In this document: piece after piece, positions 7,788 to 15,549 of the stretch
Position numbering within the stretch: the stretch's first letter is position 1
Layout of the letters: the number at the start of each line of letters is the position of its first letter
Assembly: GCA_035259385.1 (NCBI GenBank)
Contig: DATFWL010000390.1
Span: 75,109 to 139,108, forward strand
Source: QHWK01 sp035259385
Lineage (GTDB): Bacteria; Acidobacteriota; Vicinamibacteria; Vicinamibacterales; CAVVIG01
DNA length: 64,000 nucleotides
Direction of reading: 5' to 3'
Notes under the pieces: generated by a model
What the model was told of the DNA's origin: nothing
The model's database searches: none
The model's input: only the letters and a program-made list of their open reading frames with translations
Made by a program: the position numbers and the translations under genes

Positions 7788-9374
7788 ATGTTCAGGCGTT
7801 CACGCAAGCGTGTCGAAAAGGCGCGTCACATGGCGGCGATGGCGGCCGCCACGCAGCATCTCGACAATCCGCTCACGACGGCGCTGATCGCCGAGCTGCA
7901 GCAGGCGATGACGGGCCACGTCGTCCAGTACGGCGACTCGAGCTACGACGCATCCCGCCAGCTGTCCAACAACGCCTTTCAGCTCTTTCCCCAGGCCATC
8001 GCCTACTGCGAGACGTTCGCCGACGTGCGCGCATGTCTCGACTTCGCGCGCAAGCGGAGCGTCGCGCTGGTGCCGCGATCGGGCGGCCACAGCACCGCCG
8101 GATTCTCGATCAACGACGGCCTGGTGATCGACGTCAGCCGGCTCGCGTACGTCGTCGTCGATCCCGGGAAGCGGCGTGCCGTGGTCGGCGCCGGCACGAA
8201 TTTCGGCCATTTGAACGCCACGCTCGACGACTATCGGCTCCACGTGCCGAGCGGCGGCTGCGAGGACGTCTGCGTCGGCGGCTACGTGCAGGGCGGCGGC
8301 TTCGGGTTCACCTCCCGCGAGTACGGGATGAACTGCGACAACGTGGTCGAAGCGCTGGTGATGCTCGCAGACGGCGGCATCGTGAACGCGTCGGAGGCGG
8401 TGAACGCGCCGCTGTTCTGGGCGATCCGCGGCGGCACCGGCAACAACTTCGGCATCGTGCTGCAGGTGACCTACGAACTGCACGATCTGTGGCAGGTGTG
8501 GGGGTTCGGCCTGCGCTGGCCAATCGCGCAGGCGGCCGAGCCGCTCGCGCTGATGCAGCGCGACTACATGCGCGCCGGCGCGCCCGCATCGCTCGGCTAC
8601 ATGACCTTTCTCGTCTACCAGCACGAGACGCCGGGCACGCCACACCTGCAGCCGTACCTGCTGATGCGCGGCATGTATCACGGCGATCGGAGCGAGGGTC
8701 TCAGCATCCTCGAGCCGTTGATGAAGACGCCGGGCGCGTCGCTGCAGATCGACGCGACGGGGAACTATCGCGAGTTGAACCAGTCGCTCCTCGAAGAGCC
8801 GGACGCGATTCCGCTCGTCCCCGATATCGGCCGCGAAGACAAGCAGTCCGGATACATCGCGCGGCCGCTCGCGCCGGCCGACTGGCAGCGGGTAATCGAT
8901 GCGTTCCTGCGCGCGCCGAACCAGTACTCGGTTGTGTGCATCGAGCCGTACGGCGGCGCGATCAGCGCGCGCGCGCCGGACTTCAACGCTTTCGTCCACC
9001 GGCAGGTCGACATGGACCTGTTCCTCGACGTCTTCTGGATCCAGGAGCCGGAGGAGGAACGCGCGAAGCGTTACCTGGACGACTTCGTCGCGACGATGAA
9101 GCCCTACTTCAACGGTGAGAGCTATCAGAACTACCCGCGCCGCGGGCTGCCGGACTTCCTGCGCCAGTATTTCGGCTCGAATCTCGAGCGGCTGGTCGGC
9201 TGCAAGAACATCTACGACCCGGCCCAGGTGTTCCGGTTTCCACAGGGGATCCCGTTGACGATGCCCGGCGTCGAGAAGGCGGCGGTGCTGGCGCTCGCCG
9301 CCGGGCCCGCCGCGGCGGCGATCGACTACGAACCGTACAGCCCGACTCCGCGCCCGTCCGTCGTCTCCGCGTAG
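7788..9374 (+). CDS. BBE-type FAD-dependent oxidoreductase, first gene of the operon
   Basis: A 528-residue flavoenzyme of the berberine-bridge-enzyme/oligosaccharide-oxidase family. The FAD domain shows PRSGGHS (His101, expected 8-alpha-histidyl link to FAD) and GGCEDVCVGGYVQGGG, where Cys158 lines up with the second covalent flavin link of bicovalent members. The C-terminus has the family hallmarks YQNYPRR and NIYDPAQVFRFPQGIP. Such enzymes oxidise alcohols, sugars or C-N bonds with O2 and release H2O2. ATG 7788 is chosen over GTG 7779 because GAGGTG stands 6 bases ahead of it. No signal peptide. The next gene starts 7 bases after its stop. As the first gene of a coupled operon it may act on the same substrate as the quinone-type enzyme, or be a tailoring partner; unproven. 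Confidence 0.88.
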   Translation: MFRRSRKRVEKARHMAAMAAATQHLDNPLTTALIAELQQAMTGHVVQYGDSSYDASRQLSNNAFQLFPQAIAYCETFADVRACLDFARKRSVALVPRSGGHSTAGFSINDGLVIDVSRLAYVVVDPGKRRAVVGAGTNFGHLNATLDDYRLHVPSGGCEDVCVGGYVQGGGFGFTSREYGMNCDNVVEALVMLADGGIVNASEAVNAPLFWAIRGGTGNNFGIVLQVTYELHDLWQVWGFGLRWPIAQAAEPLALMQRDYMRAGAPASLGYMTFLVYQHETPGTPHLQPYLLMRGMYHGDRSEGLSILEPLMKTPGASLQIDATGNYRELNQSLLEEPDAIPLVPDIGREDKQSGYIARPLAPADWQRVIDAFLRAPNQYSVVCIEPYGGAISARAPDFNAFVHRQVDMDLFLDVFWIQEPEEERAKRYLDDFVATMKPYFNGESYQNYPRRGLPDFLRQYFGSNLERLVGCKNIYDPAQVFRFPQGIPLTMPGVEKAAVLALAAGPAAAAIDYEPYSPTPRPSVVSA

Positions 9375-9381
9375 CGCCGCG

Positions 9382-11037
9382 ATGGACGCCCTTCTCGAAA
9401 TTTTCTTCCTGCCGCCGATGGCGATCGCACGCGTCGGCAGCGCCGAGCTACCCGTCGAAGCGTATCAGTGGTCCGACGATCGCAGCGCGCACGGGGGCTC
9501 GCAGACGATCGTCCGGCCGGCGCCGACCTTCGAAGTGCTCGATGACGGGAGCCTGCGCGCATACCTGCCGGACACGATCCACTTCAAGGACGGCGACGGC
9601 CGAATCCGGCCGGTCGCGCCGTTCTTCGAATTGTGGGGACGCTTCCAGTCGGCGACCGACGGCACCGAGTGCGAGCGTCCGCTGACGACGGCGTCGCTCC
9701 GCGATCTCGGTGCTGATCGCCGCGACCTGCTGATCCGGATCACTGCAACCAATCAGAAGTCGGCGAGGCGCGCGCAGACGCCCGCCTGTGGATTCACGGC
9801 GCAGTGCACCGTCGCCGGCGACGACTACGCCGTCCACGACCTGGCGGCCTCGAGCCGGCACACTCCCGGCGAGGCGCCGCTCGTGCTCGACGCCGCGCCG
9901 ATTCACATCGGACGCCTGCAGCTGATTCGTCCGGTCGAGGACACGGTCACGATCGACGGCAACGCGATCGACTTGAGCGTGGTGCGAGCGCGGTTCACGC
10001 CGCCGCCCGGGTCGGTCTACGGCCCGGCCACCGCCATCACCGGACCGGCGTCGCCGGTGCCGCCGGGCGTGTGGGACGCACCGCAGTCCGATTACGGCGA
10101 CGTCTTCACGATCGTCGACCCCGCCAACCGGATCCTGAGTGACAAGACGGCGTACTCCAACGACTACGCGTGGGGTACCGGGCGCTACGAAGATCCCCAG
10201 CCGCAGGACGGCTACGACGGCGCCGACGTCGGGACGTTCCGCGCCTGGGGGACGGTCGACGACACCAGCGACGCGGTGCTCGAAGCGATCTTCAATTGGC
10301 ACGGCCAGCGGTTCCACGCCATGGCGCGGATCTTCACCGGGCCGCCGGATTTCTCGCCGGACCGCCGTCCGTTCTTCAGCGTCGCCGACGATCTCGCCGA
10401 CCGCGATCTGCCGCCGCCGCCGGTGACCGCGGCGACCGAGGCCGAGACGATCGCGGAGATCGTCGATCTGTTCAGGCGCGCGTTCGAGGCGGTGAGCCAG
10501 TTCAACGTCGACGGGGCGCGGTTCCGCGGCCTGTTCGAGAACCGACTCACGCTCGCCGGCGGCAGCTCGCAGCAGCCGCCGGGGCTTCCTGCCGTTGACG
10601 GCCGCAGCATGACCGCCGAGGATGTGCCCTATGTCGATCGGTTGCCGGCGCTCGTCGCGCCGCAGCCGCCATCGATCAATTCCAACGCCGTCGCCAACGA
10701 CCGGCTGCCGTACAGCTCCGCGGCACGCTTCGTCCACGCGCAGCTGATGGACGAGGCCGTGCTGATCGACTTCCTGAAGCGGCGGCCGGACCACGTGCGG
10801 CAGCTGATCCGGCCGCCGATCGGATCGTTCGCGCAGCTGCCCGTCCAGCCGGCGCCCGAACCGAATCCCGCGTTCCGCGACCCGCGGATCGGCCGCGACA
10901 TGATGCACGACATGCGGATGCCGCCGTACATGCGCGACGCCAACTACGCGCCGCTGTCGCTGACACGGCGCCAGTACGGCACGTTGATGGCGCTGCTCGA
11001 CCAACTCGAGGCGCTCCAGGCAGGTGGCAGCCGATGA
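9382..11037 (+). CDS. LodA/GoxA-like protein, N-terminal half (quinone-type oxidase subunit)
   Basis: A 551-residue protein with the marks of the N-terminal domain of LodA/GoxA, the cysteine-tryptophylquinone amino acid oxidases: MAIARVGSA (residues 13-21), HFKDGDGRIRPVAPFFELWG (68-87), VDDTSD (about 292) with a later RIFTGPPDFSPD (about 319-330). The end, MPPYMRDANYAPLSLTRRQYGTLM, looks like the LTxxQY helix that in LodA precedes the C-terminal domain. The protein stops there, while LodA itself continues for some 250 residues; the missing half is recognisable in the next gene. No signal peptide. ATGA overlap (4 bases) with the next gene means translational coupling, as expected of two chains that assemble. 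Family assignment is from remembered motifs and needs a profile search. Confidence 0.7.
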   Translation: MDALLEIFFLPPMAIARVGSAELPVEAYQWSDDRSAHGGSQTIVRPAPTFEVLDDGSLRAYLPDTIHFKDGDGRIRPVAPFFELWGRFQSATDGTECERPLTTASLRDLGADRRDLLIRITATNQKSARRAQTPACGFTAQCTVAGDDYAVHDLAASSRHTPGEAPLVLDAAPIHIGRLQLIRPVEDTVTIDGNAIDLSVVRARFTPPPGSVYGPATAITGPASPVPPGVWDAPQSDYGDVFTIVDPANRILSDKTAYSNDYAWGTGRYEDPQPQDGYDGADVGTFRAWGTVDDTSDAVLEAIFNWHGQRFHAMARIFTGPPDFSPDRRPFFSVADDLADRDLPPPPVTAATEAETIAEIVDLFRRAFEAVSQFNVDGARFRGLFENRLTLAGGSSQQPPGLPAVDGRSMTAEDVPYVDRLPALVAPQPPSINSNAVANDRLPYSSAARFVHAQLMDEAVLIDFLKRRPDHVRQLIRPPIGSFAQLPVQPAPEPNPAFRDPRIGRDMMHDMRMPPYMRDANYAPLSLTRRQYGTLMALLDQLEALQAGGSR

Positions 11038-12791
11038 AGGTCTTTCCGAGAAACCTGACCGCCCGCGCGGCTGCCGTGGTCGCGGGCAATCCCGCGAGCA
11101 CGCGGCTCGAGTCGGGCGTCGCCAACTGTTTTCCCGGACTCGAGTTCGACGTCCGCATGCTCGACACGCGGTTCTTTCCCGGGCTGCTGTTCCGGATCGT
11201 GACCGCGCCGCTTCGCGCCGAGCCGGGCACGGCGCCGGATCAACAAGGGTTCCGACTGCTGTATCTCGACTACCTCCAGGACCCGATGCTGCCGATCACC
11301 AGCGACGAGCCATGGGTCCAGACGCTGCTCGCGGCCTATCTCGGCACCGTCGGCAGCAGCGTCCTTGCGACCGGGCGGTGGTATCTCGACGCCATCGAGC
11401 AGGGCGGCAAACGCATCGAGATGCACGATGCGCAGAGCGGGTACTGGGACGGCGAGCGTGTCTGGTTCTTCGTGCGCGCCATCGCGCCGGACCTGCCGCT
11501 GACGATCACGCTGGTCCGCCGCGACGCCGGCTCGACCAGCGTGATGCCGGTCGTTCTGACCGGGTTCCGCCGCCCGTACGTGAACGCCGCCGGCGTCATC
11601 GACGCCGCGTACCGGCCCGGCGAGCTGACCGAGAGCATGTGCAATCCCTGGCAGCACGACTTCCGCGACTGCGGCTGTCACTATTGGGCGGCGAATCATC
11701 CCGACGTCGTCTTCGGTGAGGTCGCGGCCGCGAAGGCGCTGCCCGGCGGCGAATCGAGCAACCCCGAGCACGCCAACACGCTGCTCGACTGGATTCGAGA
11801 CGATCAGTCGCGCGCCGGAGCGGCGGCGGCCGAGAACAACGTCTTCGCGAACCGGCCGTACGAGATCGATCACTTCGAAATCAACCGCCACTGGGAGCGG
11901 CTGCGTTTCGTCCTCGAGGGCCGCGAGATCGACGCCGCCTATACCCGGGGCCTCGAGGCGCCTGCGCTCGCGTACGCGTCGGCCGAGGAGATGATCGACG
12001 ATCTCGAGCAGGTGCTCGCGCCGCTGGAGCTGACGCTTGCGCTCGAGTACCTCTACGCGCTCTTCAGCGTGCGCCGCGCGGAGGAGACGCCCGCCGATCG
12101 CTGGCCGACGATGCGGGACGACGTGACATCCATCCGGCGGTTCGTCACGCTCGTCGCCGTCGGCGAGATGACGCACCTGCGGTGGGTGAACCAGCTGCTC
12201 TGGGAGCTGTACCGCGGCGGGTTCTTCCCGCCGGGCCGATCCTACCGGCCGATCATCCGGCCCGGGCTGACGGTGCCGTCGTCGCGAAAAGGGTCGCGGC
12301 CCCGGATGCTGGCGCCGCTGACCGCGCAGACGATCCAGCGCTTCGTCATCGGCGAGCGCCCGAACGGGCCGCTCGACAACGCGTACGCGCGCTGCGTCAC
12401 CACGCTCCGGCAACCGAACTACCCGCGGTACCTCTATGATCTGGCCGTCCGGATCGACTCGGACGGGATCGACCACTACAGCAAGTTCAGCGACGTCGCG
12501 CGCGTCATCGCGGCCTACCAGGGCGCCGTGCCGCCGGATCCGTATCTGCGCGAGGTACGGCCCGGCACCCCGGAGCAGGCGCGCGAGGCGCTCGACGAGT
12601 ACGCCGCGATCGTTCAGGCGCTGCAAACGGCGTACATCGCCGAGAGCGAGCAGTCGCCGCAACGCGCGCAGGCATCGATCGCCGAGGCGCGCGCGGCCAT
12701 GGATCGCCTGCTGGCCGCGGGCGAGCGGCTCGCGGCGCAGGGCATCGGCATCCCGTTCTGGCAGGAATCGGCGGTCGCAGCCACGACATGA
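11034..12791 (+). CDS. LodA-like C-terminal domain fused to a ferritin-like domain
   Basis: A 585-residue protein of two parts. Residues about 1-230 resemble the C-terminal half of LodA/GoxA: RLESGVANCFPGLEF (24-38) corresponds to the conserved NCxGGxFxPGIE stretch, and a Cys/Trp-rich site runs C203-N-P-W-Q-x-D-F-x-D-C213-x-C215-x-Y-W218, the most likely place for a crosslinked Cys-Trp cofactor. Residues about 320-500 look like a ferritin-like (VioB/iminophenylpyruvate-synthase type) domain: LALEYLYALFS (Glu338), GEMTHL (Glu378, His381) and DHYSKF (His481), a possible diiron or metal site. A charged helical tail follows. No signal peptide. It overlaps its neighbours on both sides by 4 bases (ATGA). 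The exact cofactor residues cannot be fixed without an alignment. Confidence 0.65.
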   Translation: MKVFPRNLTARAAAVVAGNPASTRLESGVANCFPGLEFDVRMLDTRFFPGLLFRIVTAPLRAEPGTAPDQQGFRLLYLDYLQDPMLPITSDEPWVQTLLAAYLGTVGSSVLATGRWYLDAIEQGGKRIEMHDAQSGYWDGERVWFFVRAIAPDLPLTITLVRRDAGSTSVMPVVLTGFRRPYVNAAGVIDAAYRPGELTESMCNPWQHDFRDCGCHYWAANHPDVVFGEVAAAKALPGGESSNPEHANTLLDWIRDDQSRAGAAAAENNVFANRPYEIDHFEINRHWERLRFVLEGREIDAAYTRGLEAPALAYASAEEMIDDLEQVLAPLELTLALEYLYALFSVRRAEETPADRWPTMRDDVTSIRRFVTLVAVGEMTHLRWVNQLLWELYRGGFFPPGRSYRPIIRPGLTVPSSRKGSRPRMLAPLTAQTIQRFVIGERPNGPLDNAYARCVTTLRQPNYPRYLYDLAVRIDSDGIDHYSKFSDVARVIAAYQGAVPPDPYLREVRPGTPEQAREALDEYAAIVQALQTAYIAESEQSPQRAQASIAEARAAMDRLLAAGERLAAQGIGIPFWQESAVAATT

Positions 12792-14107
12792 CGCCGGATC
12801 TCCACCTGTTTGGCGGCGCCGACCGGCGCCACGCGCTCGTCGTGGACGGTTCGCGCATCTATGACCTCGACCCGTCGACTGCGTCTGCGCTGCAGGCCGC
12901 GGAGGAAGATCCGATCGCACTCAGGGCGATGCTGTCAGATCTCGGCCTGCAGCCGGCGCGACCGTACGTCGACGCGGCGCCGCTCGCGCCGCCGCCGATC
13001 CGCGGCCTGTCGCTCGCGGTCTCCGCCTCGTGCAACCTCGCCTGCACGTACTGCTACGCGCAGCAGGGCGGGTTCGGCGGAGCGGCGAGCCCGATGGAGT
13101 GGGCCGTGGCGCAGCAGGCGATCGATCGCCTGCTCGCCGCCGCGGAGCCGCGATCCGCGGTGACGATCGCCTTCCTCGGCGGCGAGCCACTCGTCAACCG
13201 TGCACTCGTCCGCCGCGCAACGCTGTACGCGGAAGCGCAGAGCGCCGCACGGAACGTAACCCCTCGATTTTCGATCACCACGAACGGGACGCTTCTCGAC
13301 TCGTCCGACGCGGACTTCTTCGACGCGCACCGGTTCGCGGTGACGATCAGCCTCGACGGCGTCGGCGCGGTGCACGATCGGCAGCGCCCGTTTCGCGGCG
13401 GCGGCGGCAGCTACGAGCGGATCCTGAAGCGGATCGCGCCGCTGCTCGAAGGCCGCGGCCGCATGCACGTGTCGGCGCGAGTCACGGTCACGCCCCGCAG
13501 CGGCGATCTGGCCGCCACGCTCGATCATTTCATCGCGCTCGGCTTTCACTCGGTCGGGTTCGCTCCGGTGCTCGCGGCGCCGAGCGGCTGCGACGAGCTC
13601 GCCGCCGGCGAGGTCGAAGCGCTGCTCCCGTCGATGATCGCGTGCGGCCGCGAATTCGAGCGGCGGGTCGCAGCCGGCGAGCGCTATCCCTTCTCGAACA
13701 TGGAGAGCGCCATGGAGCAGCTGCATCGCGGCACGCACCGGCCGTATCCGTGCGGCGCGGGTGCCGGATACCTCGGTGTCTCGTCGGCCGGAGGTCTGTT
13801 CGCGTGTCACCGGTTCGTCGACGATGCACGCGCCGCGATGGGCAGCGTCGCACGCGGCGCTGACGATCGCCGCCGGACGATCTGGCTCAGCGAGCGGCAC
13901 GTGGATCGGCAGGAGCCGTGCCACGTCTGCTGGGCGCGGTACCTGTGCGGCGGCGGCTGCCATCACGAGGTGATCAACCGCGGACGCTCTGCTTGCGAGT
14001 ACATCCGCGGCTGGCTCCACTATTGCCTGGAGGCGTACGTGCGCCTGCTCGATCGCCGGCCCGACTACTTCGGCGAGCCGGCACGCCCGGCGGCAGCACC
14101 GGCGTGA
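12788..14107 (+). CDS. Radical SAM/SPASM protein, probable maturase of the operon's enzyme
   Basis: A 439-residue radical SAM enzyme. The SAM-binding cluster motif is CNLACTYC (Cys82, Cys86, Cys89), followed by FLGGEPL and TISLDG. The C-terminus has a full SPASM set: a CxnGx4C pair (PCGAG...GGLFAC), then C378-x2-C381-x5-C387-x3-C391, and a later Cys403/Cys413, enough for two auxiliary 4Fe-4S clusters. Residues 1-75 may be a peptide-binding (RRE-like) domain. SPASM enzymes modify peptides and proteins; the closest functional parallel is QhpD, which makes Cys-Asp/Glu thioether links in quinohemoprotein amine dehydrogenase. Coupled by ATGA to the gene before and GTGA to the gene after, so its target is probably the Cys-rich site of the preceding protein. 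Confidence 0.85.
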   Translation: MTPDLHLFGGADRRHALVVDGSRIYDLDPSTASALQAAEEDPIALRAMLSDLGLQPARPYVDAAPLAPPPIRGLSLAVSASCNLACTYCYAQQGGFGGAASPMEWAVAQQAIDRLLAAAEPRSAVTIAFLGGEPLVNRALVRRATLYAEAQSAARNVTPRFSITTNGTLLDSSDADFFDAHRFAVTISLDGVGAVHDRQRPFRGGGGSYERILKRIAPLLEGRGRMHVSARVTVTPRSGDLAATLDHFIALGFHSVGFAPVLAAPSGCDELAAGEVEALLPSMIACGREFERRVAAGERYPFSNMESAMEQLHRGTHRPYPCGAGAGYLGVSSAGGLFACHRFVDDARAAMGSVARGADDRRRTIWLSERHVDRQEPCHVCWARYLCGGGCHHEVINRGRSACEYIRGWLHYCLEAYVRLLDRRPDYFGEPARPAAAPA

Positions 14108-15525
14108 TCACCTGCGCGGTCTGCGTCGTCGGCGGCGGTCCGGCGGGGACGACGGCGGCCCGGCGCCTTGCACAGCACGGCCACGACGTCTGCCTCGTGG
14201 ACCGCGGGCGGTTCCAGCGACGTCACGCCACCCAGTCGCTGCCGCCCTCGATCCTGCCGCTGCTCGGGCAGCTGGGCCTGCGCGACAGGATCGAGGACGC
14301 CGGATTCCGCCGGCCGGACCGATCGCTCATCCGCTGGGGAGCGAGCGGCGCGTTCGCGAAGGACGCGAGCCCGGAGTGCGGATTCCTCGTCGATCGGGAT
14401 CGGTTCGATACCGTGCTGCTCGACGCCGCGCGCGACGCCGGCGTTCGCGTGCTGCAGCCTGCGACGGTCGTCCGCGTCGAATCGTCCGACGGCGGCAGCA
14501 GCGCGTGCCTTCGCGACGGCACGCGCGTCCGCGCGCGATTCCTGGTCGATGCCGCCGGACGCTCAGGCGTGTTGCCGCGGGGGCGCGTGCTGACGCCGTT
14601 GTCGACGATGGCGTTGTACGCGTACTGGGATGACTCGGCGATCGACGGAGGCGAACCGCGGATCGAATCCGGCGAGTCGGCGTGGTACTGGGGCGCGCTG
14701 CTGCGGTCCGGCGTGTTCTGCGCGACCGTGTTCGTCGACGGCCGGCGTTGTCGCGGGTTGACGCGGCCCGCGCGCGAGGCCTTCTACCACGATCTGATCC
14801 GCGAATCGACGCTGCTGGCGCCGTGCGTTCGCGGACGACTGCTCGGTCCGGTGCGGGCGTGCGACGCGTCGCCGTTCGTCGACGCGCGGCCGGTCGCGGA
14901 CAGCACGATCAAGGTCGGCGAGGCCGCGTTTGCGGTCGATCCCCTGTCGTCGCAGGGTGTGCAGATCGCGATGCGCTCCGCGTTGCACGCAGCCGCCGTC
15001 GTGCACACGTCTGTGCATCTTCCGGACCGCGCCGCGCTCGCGCGGCGGTTCTATCGGGAGCGGATCGCCGACGCGGCGGCGCACCACGCGACGCTAACCT
15101 GTCGTGCCTACGCCGCAGCGGGCGCGAGCGAGGCGAACGAATTCTGGAGCGCGCGCTCGGCGGAACTTCGCGGGCGTTCCGCTCCGGCGCTGCGCGCGGA
15201 CACGGTGGCCGATGCGGTCGTCCTGTCGCCGCTGGCGCGCGTCCAATCGTCGCCGGTTCTCGACGGCGAGGTAATCTGCGAGGGTGCCGTGATCGCGCAT
15301 CCGAACCTCGATCGCGCGGTCGCGTTCCTCAACGGCGTGCCTGTGGCGCCGCTGGTGCGCGCGGCGTCGATTCCCAGGCATCGCGATGCCTTGCTGATCG
15401 AGTGGATGCAACACGCGCCGCCACCGGTGTGCCGGCAGATCCTCGGCTGGCTCTGGCAGCGCGGTGTGCTGGAAGATGCGCGCCAGTATGTAGCGCGAAG
15501 GCTTCAGCCGAGCGTCAGTTCGTAG
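14104..15525 (+). CDS. LodB/QhpG-like FAD-dependent monooxygenase
   Basis: A 473-residue flavoprotein starting at GTG 14104, which overlaps the previous stop (GTGA). The N-terminus has the dinucleotide fold VCVVGGGPAGTTAARRL, and GEAAFAVDPLSSQGVQIAMRSA is the FAD-ribityl motif in the form shared by LodB and QhpG and the flavin halogenase relatives. No halogenase WxWxIP motif is seen. A C-terminal winged-helix-like piece (QILGWLWQRGVL) also fits QhpG. LodB and QhpG hydroxylate the tryptophan that becomes the quinone of CTQ, so this is the expected second maturase of the operon. A hairpin just after its stop probably ends the transcript. Confidence 0.8.
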   Translation: MITCAVCVVGGGPAGTTAARRLAQHGHDVCLVDRGRFQRRHATQSLPPSILPLLGQLGLRDRIEDAGFRRPDRSLIRWGASGAFAKDASPECGFLVDRDRFDTVLLDAARDAGVRVLQPATVVRVESSDGGSSACLRDGTRVRARFLVDAAGRSGVLPRGRVLTPLSTMALYAYWDDSAIDGGEPRIESGESAWYWGALLRSGVFCATVFVDGRRCRGLTRPAREAFYHDLIRESTLLAPCVRGRLLGPVRACDASPFVDARPVADSTIKVGEAAFAVDPLSSQGVQIAMRSALHAAAVVHTSVHLPDRAALARRFYRERIADAAAHHATLTCRAYAAAGASEANEFWSARSAELRGRSAPALRADTVADAVVLSPLARVQSSPVLDGEVICEGAVIAHPNLDRAVAFLNGVPVAPLVRAASIPRHRDALLIEWMQHAPPPVCRQILGWLWQRGVLEDARQYVARRLQPSVSS

Positions 15526-15547
15526 GGGACGACCTTCACGTCGTCCC
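15526..15547. terminator. Bidirectional hairpin between convergent genes
   Basis: GGGACGAC (15526-15533) and GTCGTCCC (15540-15547) pair perfectly over 8 bases with a 6-base loop. It sits right after the stop of the flavoprotein gene and before the stop of the kinase-cyclase gene on the other strand. No long T run follows, as is common in GC-rich genomes, so termination efficiency is uncertain. Confidence 0.5.
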
Positions 15548-15549
15548 GA

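Noticed and set aside
9448..11004. Long open frame on the minus strand (518 codons) opposite the LodA-like N-half
   Set aside because: It mirrors the reading frame of a well-supported gene, has an Arg/Val-rich composition typical of GC-rich shadows and no family motif.
10944..12920. 658-codon minus-strand frame opposite the ferritin-like fusion gene
   Set aside because: Antisense shadow of high-GC coding DNA; no motif, and the plus-strand gene is in a coupled operon.
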